NCBI GenBank assembly: GCA_945896675.1
Contig: CAMDEM010000004.1
Location: 47,276-111,275 of the forward strand
Length of the DNA: 64,000 bases
From: Cyanobium sp. NIES-981
GTDB taxonomy: Bacteria; Cyanobacteriota; Cyanobacteriia; PCC-6307; Cyanobiaceae
Reading direction: 5' to 3'
Below, one piece after another: positions 26,937 to 35,667 of this stretch (positions are counted from its first letter, which is position 1; the number at the start of each line of letters is the position of its first letter). A model generated the notes under the pieces. It saw only the letters and a list, made by a program, of their open reading frames with translations, was not told the origin of the DNA and did no database searches. Made by a program: the position numbers and the translations under genes.

Positions 26937-28760
26937 ATGACCCTCTCCCAATCGCGACCGGTTCCAGACGCCATCAGCCGTGAGCAGCAGAGGTTCGAGG
27001 TGGAATTGCTGCTGCAGCAACCCGTCCTCGCACCAAACGACCTGGGCAAGGCCGACCGCCAGCTGATCCAAGCGGAAGGGCCCCGGTCCCCCCAGCAGTG
27101 GATGGAGTGGGGGGCCATGCCCCTCAGCCACCTGAATGGCGTGCTGCGCTTGGCCGTTCCCACCCATTGGGGAACCGAGCAACGCCAGCACCTGCTCCAA
27201 GCCCTGGAGCTTGGCGAGGATCAAGCCAGTTTTGGCCTGGCCCTAGCCGACGATCTGAGCGAAGCGCTGGGAGCCCTTCAAAACCTTCGCGAGGCTTCGC
27301 CCCCTGCCCAGGCGTCGACCCCTAGCGAGGCTTCGCACCCCCCTCCCGTGCTGCCGCGCTCCTGGATCGAGGGCCTGGCCTTACCCGTGGCCGATGGCAC
27401 GCTGACAACCCAGAAAGATCCCGACGATCTGGAGGTGTCCTCGGGGTCCGGCCAGTCCTCGCCGGTGGTGAGCCTGGTGGACCGGATCCTGGTGGCAGCC
27501 CTCGAGGCCGGCGCCAGCGACATCCACGTGGAGCCCCAGGAATCGGGCTTGGAAATCCGTTTCCGGATCGATGGGGTGCTGCATAAGCAGCTCGAGGACC
27601 TGCCCAAGACCCTGGTGCCAGCCATCACCTCCCGCTTCAAAATCATGGCCGACCTGGACATCGCCGAGCGGCGCCTTCCCCAGGACGGCCGGATTCGGCG
27701 CAACTACCGGGGCCGCACCATGGATTTCCGGGTCAGCACCCTGCCCAGCCGCCACGGTGAAAAGGTGTGCCTGCGGCTGCTGGATAGCGGCGCCACCCAG
27801 CTGGGCCTCGACACCTTGATCACGGACAGCGGCGCCCGCGCCGCCCTGCGGGCCCTGGGGTCCAAGCCCTTCGGGATGATTCTGGTGACCGGGCCCACCG
27901 GCTCTGGCAAATCCACCACCCTCTATGCCCTGCTCTCGGAGCGCAACGACCCGGGCATCAACATCTCCACGGTGGAAGACCCGATCGAATACACCCTGCG
28001 GGGCATCACCCAAACCCAGGTGAACCGCGACAAGGGTCTCGACTTCAGCACCGCCCTGCGGGCCTTCATGCGCCAGGACCCGGACGTGCTGTTGGTGGGG
28101 GAAACCCGCGACATCGAAACCGCAAAAACTGCCACCGAAGCTGCCCTCACCGGCCACTTGGTGCTCACCACCCTGCACTGCAACGACGCGGCCAGCGCCA
28201 TTGCCCGCCTCGATGAGATGGGCGTGGAACCCTTCATGGTGAGTGCCTCCCTGATCGGGATCGTCTCCCAGCGCTTGCTGCGGCGGGTGTGCAGCCATTG
28301 CCGCATCGCCTACCAACCCAGCAGCGAGGACCTGGGCCGCTTTGGCCTCCTGGCCAGCCATGAAACGGCGGTCACCTTCTACAAGGCCCATCCGCCCGAC
28401 CACGGCCCAGGGGCCTGTCCCCACTGCCAAGGCAACGGCTACAAGGGCCGGGTGGGGGTCTACGAGATCCTCAACATGACCGAAACCATCGCCGCGGCCG
28501 TGGCCAAGCGGGCCAGCACCGATGTGCTGCGGCGCCTGGCCCTGGAAAGTGGCATGAAAACCCTCTTGGGCTACGGCCTGGAACTGGTGCGCCAGGGGCA
28601 CACCACCCTCGACGAGGTGGAGCGGATGCTGCTCACCGATGCGGGGCTGGAATCGGAACGGCGGGCCCGGTCCCTCAGCGCCCTCACCTGTCGCAGCTGT
28701 GGGGCGGGATTGCGGGACGAATGGCTGGAATGTCCGTACTGTTTGACCGTCAGGAATTAA
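26937..28760 (+). CDS. pilB: Type IV pilus extension ATPase PilB
   Basis: Hexameric motor that powers pilus extension at the inner membrane. 607 residues from ATG 26937. N-terminal GspE-like domain, then the T2SE ATPase core with Walker A GPTGSGKSTT, the Asp box, Walker B region DVLLVGETRD and His box TGHLVLTTLH. A tetracysteine zinc site (CSHC ... CPHC) is normal for PilB. A second Cys4 ribbon at the extreme C-terminus (CRSCGAG ... ECPYC) is unusual. Followed by pilT and pilC. Confidence 0.95.
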   Translation: MTLSQSRPVPDAISREQQRFEVELLLQQPVLAPNDLGKADRQLIQAEGPRSPQQWMEWGAMPLSHLNGVLRLAVPTHWGTEQRQHLLQALELGEDQASFGLALADDLSEALGALQNLREASPPAQASTPSEASHPPPVLPRSWIEGLALPVADGTLTTQKDPDDLEVSSGSGQSSPVVSLVDRILVAALEAGASDIHVEPQESGLEIRFRIDGVLHKQLEDLPKTLVPAITSRFKIMADLDIAERRLPQDGRIRRNYRGRTMDFRVSTLPSRHGEKVCLRLLDSGATQLGLDTLITDSGARAALRALGSKPFGMILVTGPTGSGKSTTLYALLSERNDPGINISTVEDPIEYTLRGITQTQVNRDKGLDFSTALRAFMRQDPDVLLVGETRDIETAKTATEAALTGHLVLTTLHCNDAASAIARLDEMGVEPFMVSASLIGIVSQRLLRRVCSHCRIAYQPSSEDLGRFGLLASHETAVTFYKAHPPDHGPGACPHCQGNGYKGRVGVYEILNMTETIAAAVAKRASTDVLRRLALESGMKTLLGYGLELVRQGHTTLDEVERMLLTDAGLESERRARSLSALTCRSCGAGLRDEWLECPYCLTVRN

Positions 28761-28811
28761 CTGAACGGTTCGGAATTAACTGAACGGTTCGGAATTAACG
28801 TTGAACGGTGC
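28753..28811. repeat. Short tandem repeat between pilB and pilT
   Basis: Two exact 19-bp copies of GGAATTAACTGAACGGTTC (28753-28771, 28772-28790) followed by a diverged copy with a 2-bp insertion (28791-28811). The first copy supplies the pilB stop codon (TAA 28758-28760). The block fills most of the 75-bp pilB-pilT spacer. Confidence 0.95.
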
Positions 28812-28835
28812 GGAACCACCGGCGGAGCTAGCGCG

Positions 28836-29912
28836 ATGGAGCTCCAGATCGAAGACCTGATGCAAGAGCTGGTGGAGGGTGGCGGCAGCGACCTCCACCT
28901 GGCAGCCGGTCAAGCGCCCTACGGCCGCTTCAGCGGCCACCTGCGGCCCATCCGGGAGCAGGTGCTCGATGAGGAGCAGTGCAACCGGCTGATCTTTGCC
29001 TTGCTGACCAACGCCCAGCGCAAGCAGCTGGAGCAGACCTGGGAACTGGATTGCTCCTATGGGCTCAAGGGGGTCTCCCGCTTTCGGGTCAATGTGTACC
29101 GCCAACGGGGCACCTACGCCGCCTGCCTGCGGGCCCTGGGCAGCCGCATTCCCCCGCTCGACAGCCTGGGCATGCCCCCGGTGGTGGAAGCCATGGGGCG
29201 CAAACCCCGGGGCCTGCTGCTGGTGACCGGACCTACCGGTTCCGGCAAAACCACCACCCTGGCGGCACTGCTGGAGCACATCAACCAAACCCGCTCCGAA
29301 CACATCCTCACCATCGAGGATCCGATCGAATTCGTGTACACCAGTGCCCGCAGCCTGATCCATCAGCGGGAGGTGAATGAAGACACCCGCAGCTTTGCCA
29401 ATGCCCTGCGCGCAGCCCTACGCGAAGACCCAGACGTGATCCTGGTGGGCGAAATGCGCGATCTCGAAACCATCCAGCTCGCCATCAGCGCAGCCGAAAC
29501 CGGGCACCTGGTGCTGGGCACCCTGCACACCAGCTCTGCCGCCCAAACCGTAGATCGGATGGTGGATGTGTTCCCCGCCGGCCAACAAACCCAGATCCGG
29601 GTGCAACTGAGCAACAGCCTGCTGGCCGTGTTCTCCCAAACCCTGTGTCAACGCACCAACCCAGCCCCCGGCCAATTCGGGCGGGTGATGGCCCAGGAAA
29701 TTCTGATCAACACCCCAGCCACCGCCAACCTGATCCGGGAGGGCAAAACCGCCCAGCTCTATTCCCAGATCCAAACCGGTGGCTCCTTTGGCATGCAAAC
29801 CCTGGAACGGGCCCTGGCCAACCTGGTGGAAGGGGGCAGTGTGGGCCAGGCCGAAGCCCTCAGCAAAACCGGCAAACCCGACGAACTACTGCGCCTACTC
29901 GGCCAGATTTAG
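28836..29912 (+). CDS. pilT: Type IV pilus retraction ATPase PilT
   Basis: Motor that retracts the pilus, giving twitching motility and DNA uptake. 358 residues: PAS-like N-terminal domain, Walker A GPTGSGKTTT, Asp box (TIEDPIEF), Walker B DVILVGEMRD and the His box (TGHLVLGTLHTSSA). Length and motifs fit PilT rather than PilU. The gene is 75 bp after pilB and 2 bp before pilC. Confidence 0.96.
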   Translation: MELQIEDLMQELVEGGGSDLHLAAGQAPYGRFSGHLRPIREQVLDEEQCNRLIFALLTNAQRKQLEQTWELDCSYGLKGVSRFRVNVYRQRGTYAACLRALGSRIPPLDSLGMPPVVEAMGRKPRGLLLVTGPTGSGKTTTLAALLEHINQTRSEHILTIEDPIEFVYTSARSLIHQREVNEDTRSFANALRAALREDPDVILVGEMRDLETIQLAISAAETGHLVLGTLHTSSAAQTVDRMVDVFPAGQQTQIRVQLSNSLLAVFSQTLCQRTNPAPGQFGRVMAQEILINTPATANLIREGKTAQLYSQIQTGGSFGMQTLERALANLVEGGSVGQAEALSKTGKPDELLRLLGQI

Positions 29913-29914
29913 GG

Positions 29915-31165
29915 ATGGCCAGCTTCGTTGCCACCTACCAAGCCAGCGGCGGCAAAGCCCGCCAGATGCGCGTGGAGGCCACCGATCTACTGGATGCCAA
30001 ACGCCAACTGCGCCGGCGCGGCATCCTCGCCACCAAGCTCGAAGCCAGCCCAGCCACCAGCTCCAAAACCAGCGGCCCAAACCGGGCCCCAACGGGCAGC
30101 TTCAACTGGCAACAGCTGCTGGAGACCAAACCGGGCATCCGCGACAAGGCCCTCTTCGCCAACAAGCTGGCGGCCCTGGTGGATGCGGGGGTGCCGATCG
30201 TGCGCAGCCTCGACCTGATGGCCACCCAACAAACCAAGCCCCTGTTCAAGCGGGCCCTCCAAAGTCTCTCCAGCGAAGTGAACCAGGGGGGCAGCATGGG
30301 CGGCGCCATGCGCCTGTGGCCCCAGGTGTTCGACAAGCTCACGATCGCCATGGTGGAAGCCGGCGAAGCGGGGGGGGTGATGGATGAATCGCTCAAACGG
30401 CTGGCGAAATTGCTCGAGGACAACGCCAAACTCCAAAACCAGATCAAGGGGGCCATGGGCCACCCGGTGGCGGTGCTGGTGATCGCGGTGTCGGTGTTTC
30501 TGGGGATGACGATCTTTCTGATCCCCACCTTCGCCGGCATCTTTGAAGACCTGGGGGCCGAACTACCGCTATTCACCCAACTCATGGTGGATTTCAGCAA
30601 GGTGCTGCGCTCCTCCTTCTCCGTATTTCTGGTCGGTGGCTTGGTGGTGGCGGCCTGGCTGTTTGCTCGCTTCTATGCCACCACCGCTGGCCGCCGCCGG
30701 GTGGATGGCGAGTTGTTGAAGTTGCCGGTGTTTGGCGATCTGCTGCAAAAAACGGCCACGGCCAAGTTCTGCCGCACCTTCAGCTCCCTCACCCGGGCCG
30801 GGGTGCCAATCCTGCTCTCCCTCGACATCGTGAGCGAAACGGCCGGCAATGCCGTGATCTCCGATGCCATCCTCAACTCCCGCACCGATGTGCAGGAAGG
30901 GATCCCCTTAAGTGTGGCCCTGACGCGCAAAAAAGTGTTTCCGGAGATGGCCCTAAGCATGCTGGCTATCGGCGAGGAAACCGGCGGCATGGACACCATG
31001 CTCTCCAAAGTGGCCGACTTCTATGAAGATGAAGTGGGTGCCTCGGTGAAGGCCCTCACGGCCATGCTGGAACCGGCGATGATTGTGCTGGTGGGAGGCA
31101 TCGTGGGCTCCATCCTGTTAGCGATGTACCTGCCGATGTTCTCGGTGTTTGAAAAAATCAAGTAA
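29915..31165 (+). CDS. pilC: Type IV pilus inner-membrane platform protein PilC
   Basis: The rotating membrane platform that couples PilB/PilT to pilin assembly. 416 residues from ATG 29915, 2 bp after the pilT stop. It has two GspF domains (about 80-205 and 280-405), each ending in a hydrophobic membrane region (VAVLVIAVSVFLGMTIFLI; AMIVLVGGIVGSILLAMYL). The N-terminal soluble part has a Ser/Pro/Thr-rich linker. Its last 8 bp overlap the convergent flavoprotein gene. Confidence 0.95.
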   Translation: MASFVATYQASGGKARQMRVEATDLLDAKRQLRRRGILATKLEASPATSSKTSGPNRAPTGSFNWQQLLETKPGIRDKALFANKLAALVDAGVPIVRSLDLMATQQTKPLFKRALQSLSSEVNQGGSMGGAMRLWPQVFDKLTIAMVEAGEAGGVMDESLKRLAKLLEDNAKLQNQIKGAMGHPVAVLVIAVSVFLGMTIFLIPTFAGIFEDLGAELPLFTQLMVDFSKVLRSSFSVFLVGGLVVAAWLFARFYATTAGRRRVDGELLKLPVFGDLLQKTATAKFCRTFSSLTRAGVPILLSLDIVSETAGNAVISDAILNSRTDVQEGIPLSVALTRKKVFPEMALSMLAIGEETGGMDTMLSKVADFYEDEVGASVKALTAMLEPAMIVLVGGIVGSILLAMYLPMFSVFEKIK

Positions 31166-32495
31166 CCCTTTGGGCCTCGGCGATGGCCTGGCCGGCCAAC
31201 CAGCCGGAACTCCAACAGTGCTGAAAGTTGAAGCCGCCGGTGATGCCATCCACATCCAACAACTCACCCACCACATACAGCTGGCGTTGGCGGCGGCTTT
31301 CCATGCTGGCCATGTTGATTTCCCCCAGGGGAATGCCTCCGGCGGTCACAAACTCCTCGCCAAAGGGGCCGCGGCCGGTGATGGCATAGGCACTGGCGCG
31401 CAGGGCCTGGATCAGGGCCTGCTGGTGGGTTTTGGCCAGATCAGCCCAGCGGCGTTCCTGATCCACACCCACCTGGGCCAAAAGATGGAGCCAAAGGCGG
31501 CGGCCCAGCTCCGGCCAAGGACGCCAATTGGCCAGTTGCCGCTTGGCCTGATCCCTGCGGGCTAGGGCAAACCAAGCCTCCAGCTCCGCCTGGGATCGGC
31601 CCCCGGTCCAATCCACCTTGAGCCGGCCCCGATAGGCCGTCTGCTTCAACGCTCTGGCCGCAAAGGCGCTCAACCGCAGGGTGGCGGGGCCGCTCAGGCC
31701 CCAATGGGTGATCAGCAGGGGCCCGCGCTGACGAAAGCGGGTGGGGGTGGGGGAGCCCCCCTCTGGAGGCAGATCCAGCTCCAACTCCAGCTCCAACTCC
31801 AGGTCAACGGGGTCCATCACCACCCCCGCCAGCTCCAACAGGGGATGGCTCGCCAAGGCCAGGGTGAACAGCGACGGCACCGGCGGCACGAGGTCGTGGC
31901 CCAAGGAAGCGGCTAACTGCCGGCCGCTGGGGTGGCTGCCGGTGGCCAAGACCAATTGGGAGGCCAGGGCGGTTTGGCGGTTTGAACCGGGCGGCCCGCC
32001 ATCCGCTGAGCGGGCAACCCGCAGCTCAAGGGCGAAACCCCCCGGGCCGTCGTCCGTTGCTGGCAAGGGCCCAGCCTTCTGCAATTGCACTCCGGTATGG
32101 AGCTGCACCCCCGCCGCCTGGGCGGCACGGCGCAGGGTGGCCACCACCGATTCGGAGCGATTGGAGCGGGGAAACATCCGCCCATCGGGCTCCTCCACCA
32201 GCTCCAGGCCATGGTCATCAAACCAAGCCACCGCATCGCCGGCAGCAAAACGGCTAAAGGGCCCGCGCAGGGCCTTGCCCCCCCGGGGGTAGTGGCCCAC
32301 CAGGGCGCGCGGATCCCAGCAGGCATGGGTGACATTGCAGCGGCCACCACCGCTAATCAGCACTTTGTTGAGGGGCTGAAGCGTGGCCTCCAACAGGTGC
32401 ACATCGGCGGCCCCGGCTTCTGCTGCTGCAATGGCCGCCATGAATCCGGCCGCCCCGCCACCGGCCACCAGCACAGCGACACGACTAGGGAACAC
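31158..32495 (-). CDS. HI0933-like FAD-binding flavoprotein (YhiN family)
   Basis: 445 residues. An N-terminal FAD-binding Rossmann motif (VAGGGAAGFMAA), the family-typical SGGGRCNVTHA, and the C-terminal TAGGIPLGEINMASMES and DVDGITGGFNFQHCWSSG place it in the HI0933/YhiN family of predicted NAD(P)/FAD oxidoreductases, whose substrate is not established. A Leu-Glu repeat (DLELELELELDL) sits in the middle, coded by repeated AGCTCCAACTCC words on the plus strand (31771-31805). The start lies 19 bp from the divergent dusA gene. Confidence 0.88.
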   Translation of the reverse strand: MFPSRVAVLVAGGGAAGFMAAIAAAEAGAADVHLLEATLQPLNKVLISGGGRCNVTHACWDPRALVGHYPRGGKALRGPFSRFAAGDAVAWFDDHGLELVEEPDGRMFPRSNRSESVVATLRRAAQAAGVQLHTGVQLQKAGPLPATDDGPGGFALELRVARSADGGPPGSNRQTALASQLVLATGSHPSGRQLAASLGHDLVPPVPSLFTLALASHPLLELAGVVMDPVDLELELELELDLPPEGGSPTPTRFRQRGPLLITHWGLSGPATLRLSAFAARALKQTAYRGRLKVDWTGGRSQAELEAWFALARRDQAKRQLANWRPWPELGRRLWLHLLAQVGVDQERRWADLAKTHQQALIQALRASAYAITGRGPFGEEFVTAGGIPLGEINMASMESRRQRQLYVVGELLDVDGITGGFNFQHCWSSGWLAGQAIAEAQRVT

Positions 32496-32514
32496 GGCTA
32501 GGCAGCATGGGGGG

Positions 32515-33540
32515 ATGGAGCAACACGGCCAAACCAGTTATCGCTTCAGTGTGGCTCCGATGATGGACTACACCGATCGGCACTTCCGGATGCTGATGCG
32601 GCAAATCACCAGGCGCAGCCTTCTGTATACCGAAATGGTGGTAGCGCAAGCCCTGCACCATGCCCGCAAACAGCCCGAGGCCAGCCAACCGGGGGGCCGG
32701 CTGGAGCGGCTGATTGGCTTTGATCCGATCGAACGTCCCCTCGCTCTCCAGGTGGGGGGGGACGATCCGGTCCTCTTGGCAGAAGCGGCCCAACTGGCCG
32801 CCGACTGGGGCTACGACGAGATCAACTTGAACGTGGGTTGCCCCAGCGAAAAGGTGCAAAAAGGCCGGTTTGGGGCCTGCCTGATGGCCGAGCCCGACCA
32901 TGTCGCCAGCTGTGTGGCGGCCATGGCCGCGGCCAGCGCCCTACCGGTCACCGTGAAGCACCGGATTGGCATTGATGAGCGCGATTCCTATGCCGAGCTC
33001 TTGCACTTTGTGGACACCCTGGCCGGGGCTGGGGCCCAGCGTTTTGGCGTGCATGCCCGCAAGGCCTGGCTGGAGGGCCTGGATCCCAAGCAGAACCGCA
33101 CCATCCCGCCCCTGCGCTACGACCTGGTGCACCAGCTGAAGCGCGAACGGCCCAATCTCACCATCGAAATCAATGGGGGGCTTGAAACCCTGGGCGACTG
33201 CCTCAGCCAGTTGCAAGTGGTCGACGGAGCCATGGTGGGCCGGGCCGCCTACCACCACCCCCTGCGCTGGGCCGGGGTGGATCACGACGTCTTCAACGAC
33301 AGCAGCCACGGCAAGGCGAAGGCCTCAACGGTGGTGCGGGGGTTGATGACCTACGCCGAAAACTGGCGCCGCCGGGGCGATCGCCTCTGGCCGATTGCCC
33401 GGCACCTGGTCCACGTGGTGGAGGGTGTAGCTGGGGCACGGGCCTGGCGCCAACAGCTCACCCAGGCCGCAGGCCAGCGGGATGCCGGCGCCGAGGTGCT
33501 GGATGCCGCTGCCCGCCAACTGGAAGCGCACGGGTACTAA
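32515..33540 (+). CDS. dusA: tRNA-dihydrouridine synthase DusA
   Basis: FMN enzyme that reduces uridines in the tRNA D-loop (positions 20/20a). 341 residues from ATG 32515. Family features are VAPMMDYTDRHFR, the catalytic Cys in NVGCPSEKVQ, and VHARKAWLEGL. The DusA-type rather than DusB-type assignment rests on MMDYTDRH and HARKAWL. Convergent with the RNA-binding protein gene 21 bp downstream. Confidence 0.94.
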   Translation: MEQHGQTSYRFSVAPMMDYTDRHFRMLMRQITRRSLLYTEMVVAQALHHARKQPEASQPGGRLERLIGFDPIERPLALQVGGDDPVLLAEAAQLAADWGYDEINLNVGCPSEKVQKGRFGACLMAEPDHVASCVAAMAAASALPVTVKHRIGIDERDSYAELLHFVDTLAGAGAQRFGVHARKAWLEGLDPKQNRTIPPLRYDLVHQLKRERPNLTIEINGGLETLGDCLSQLQVVDGAMVGRAAYHHPLRWAGVDHDVFNDSSHGKAKASTVVRGLMTYAENWRRRGDRLWPIARHLVHVVEGVAGARAWRQQLTQAAGQRDAGAEVLDAAARQLEAHGY

Positions 33541-33561
33541 ACAACCGTGGCGGCTGGGTCC

Positions 33562-34146
33562 CTAGCCCTCAGCGCCGCCGTAGTAGTCGCTGCCGCCATA
33601 GCCACCACCACTGGCCTCGCCACCACCACCGCCGCCAGCGCTCCGGCGACGCCGGGTCCGCCCCGCGTCAAAACTGTCACCGGCTGGGGCACCACCGCCA
33701 TAGCTGCGGTCTTCCCAGCCACGGGCACCGGAACCACGGTCGCTGGCACCACGGTCGCTCGCACCGGCATAGCTGGTGTCACCGCCGCGGTTATAACCAC
33801 CGCCACCGCCATAACCTCTACCGGCGCCACTGCCGCCACCGCCGTAGCCACCTGGGCTGCGACGGGCACCACCACCGCCATAGCCGCCACCACCACCGCC
33901 GGTAGCGCGGGGCTCCGCTTTGTTGATCCGCAGCGGACGGCCCATCAGCTCGGCGCCCTGCAAGGCATCAATGGCCTTGGTTTCGGCTTCCTCGTCGGCC
34001 ATTTCCACAAACGCAAAGCCGCGCTTACGCCCGGTATCCCGCTCTAGGGGCAAGGCACAACTTGTCACCTCACCAAACGGTGAGAACAACTCCGATATGT
34101 CTTCCTGCTCGGCGCGGAACGGAAGGTTGCCAACAAAAATACTCAC
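33562..34146 (-). CDS. RRM-type glycine-rich RNA-binding protein
   Basis: 194 residues. A single RNA recognition motif occupies about 1-80 with RNP2 (IFVGNL) and RNP1 (KRGFAFVEM). The C-terminal 110 residues are Gly/Tyr/Arg/Ser low-complexity sequence (YGGGG, RGASDRGS repeats) likely to be disordered. Cyanobacterial Rbp proteins of this design are cold-regulated, and some direct mRNAs to the thylakoid membrane. Regulation is not visible here; the 75-bp spacer to argH is short. Confidence 0.93.
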   Translation of the reverse strand: MSIFVGNLPFRAEQEDISELFSPFGEVTSCALPLERDTGRKRGFAFVEMADEEAETKAIDALQGAELMGRPLRINKAEPRATGGGGGGYGGGGARRSPGGYGGGGSGAGRGYGGGGGYNRGGDTSYAGASDRGASDRGSGARGWEDRSYGGGAPAGDSFDAGRTRRRRSAGGGGGGEASGGGYGGSDYYGGAEG

Positions 34147-34221
34147 GGACCAAAACCGGCCTCGGGGCCGCTGAACTGTGGGCCCTTAGGCCTCTAACCA
34201 ACCCACCTTAAATCGCCTGGT

Positions 34222-35640
34222 TCAACCTTTCTGGCCTGTGGTTGCCAAGCGGGTGCGGATTCGCTGCAACTGCCTTTCCACCTGATCAAAGGCCGTACCC
34301 CCCTCACTGCGGCGGGCCGCAACCACTTGGCGGGGAGCAATGGCCGCATAGATATCAGCCTCAAAGCCTGGATGAAGCTGTTGCCAGCGTTCCAAGGGAA
34401 GGTCCTTGAGCAACACCTGCTCAGCCAGGCAGGTCTTCACCAAGCCGCCCACCAATTGATAGGCCTCCCGGAAGGGAATGCCCTTGGCCACTAAGTAATC
34501 AGCCACGTCCGTGGCATTGGAAAAATCAGACGCAACCGCAGCCTCAAGCCTCTGGGGCCGAAATTCCAGGCCCTCCTCAAACAGGATGGCCATCGCCTCC
34601 AGGCAATCGCGGCAGGTGCGTACCCCATCGAACAGGGCTTCTTTGTCTTCCTGGAAATCCTTGTTGTAGGCCAGCGGCAAGCCCTTGATCATGGTGAGCA
34701 GGCCCATCAAATGGCCAAACACCCGGCCGCTCTTGCCCCGCACCAATTCGGGCACATCGGGGTTTTTCTTCTGGGGCATCAGGCTGCTGCCCGTGGCACA
34801 GCGATCCGTGAGGCTGATGAAGCCGAATTCCTCACTCGCCCACAAAATCACCTCCTCACTCAGGCGGCTGAGGTGCACCATCACCAAGCTGGCTGCCGCC
34901 ATGAATTCCACCGCAAAGTCCCGGTCGCTGACCGCATCCAGGCTGTTGGCGTAGACATCGTCAAAGCCGAGCTCCTCGGCGGTTTGACGCCGATCAATCG
35001 GAACCGGCGTACCGGCCAGGGCGGCGGCGCCTAGGGGGGAGATATTGACCCGTTGCCGCACATCCGCCAGGCGGGAGCGATCCCGCTCTGCCATCTCGAT
35101 GTAGGCAAGCAAATGGTGGGCCAGACACACCGGCTGGGCGCGCTGGAGGTGGGTGTAGCCGGGAATCAAGGTGTTGGCATGGGCCTCGGCCTGGGCCAAA
35201 AGGGCCCGTTCGAAGCGCACCAAGGCCCCATCAATCAGATCGATTTGGCTGCGCAACCAGAGGCGCACATCCGTGCCCACCTGATCGTTACGGCTGCGGC
35301 CGGTGTGGAGCTTTTTGCCCAGGGGCCCCAGCAAGGCAATCAGCCGGTGCTCCACCGCAAAATGCACGTCCTCCGCTTCCAAACCTGGATTGAACTGGCC
35401 AGCTGCGGCTTCAGCGCGGACCAGCTCCAAGCCCCTGATCAGCTCCGACGCCTCAGCCTCAGAGATCACGCCGCACCGGCCCAACATCCGGGCATGGGCC
35501 ACCGAACCATCGAGATCCTGCTCCAGCAGCTCCAGATCGAAGCCGATCGACGCATTGAACCGCTCAATCGCAGGGTGCAGCCCCTGATCAAAACGATCAC
35601 TCCAAGTGGTGGTGCCAGTCGTGATCGGATCTGAGGCCAT
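34222..35640 (-). CDS. argH: Argininosuccinate lyase
   Basis: Splits argininosuccinate into arginine and fumarate. 472 residues with the fumarase/aspartase superfamily signature [12 protein letters not shown] carrying the catalytic Ser, and the [10 protein letters not shown] motif near residue 110. Length and termini are normal. It lies 27 bp after the PP2C-type phosphatase gene on the same strand, an adjacency I recall from picocyanobacteria. Confidence 0.97.
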   Translation of the reverse strand: MASDPITTGTTTWSDRFDQGLHPAIERFNASIGFDLELLEQDLDGSVAHARMLGRCGVISEAEASELIRGLELVRAEAAAGQFNPGLEAEDVHFAVEHRLIALLGPLGKKLHTGRSRNDQVGTDVRLWLRSQIDLIDGALVRFERALLAQAEAHANTLIPGYTHLQRAQPVCLAHHLLAYIEMAERDRSRLADVRQRVNISPLGAAALAGTPVPIDRRQTAEELGFDDVYANSLDAVSDRDFAVEFMAAASLVMVHLSRLSEEVILWASEEFGFISLTDRCATGSSLMPQKKNPDVPELVRGKSGRVFGHLMGLLTMIKGLPLAYNKDFQEDKEALFDGVRTCRDCLEAMAILFEEGLEFRPQRLEAAVASDFSNATDVADYLVAKGIPFREAYQLVGGLVKTCLAEQVLLKDLPLERWQQLHPGFEADIYAAIAPRQVVAARRSEGGTAFDQVERQLQRIRTRLATTGQKG

Positions 35641-35667
35641 CGAGCGCCGGGAGCTGGTAGCAGCCCT

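Noticed and set aside
28753..28811. Could the pilB-pilT repeats be a CRISPR array?
   Set aside because: Units are directly adjacent without spacers and only 19 bp long.
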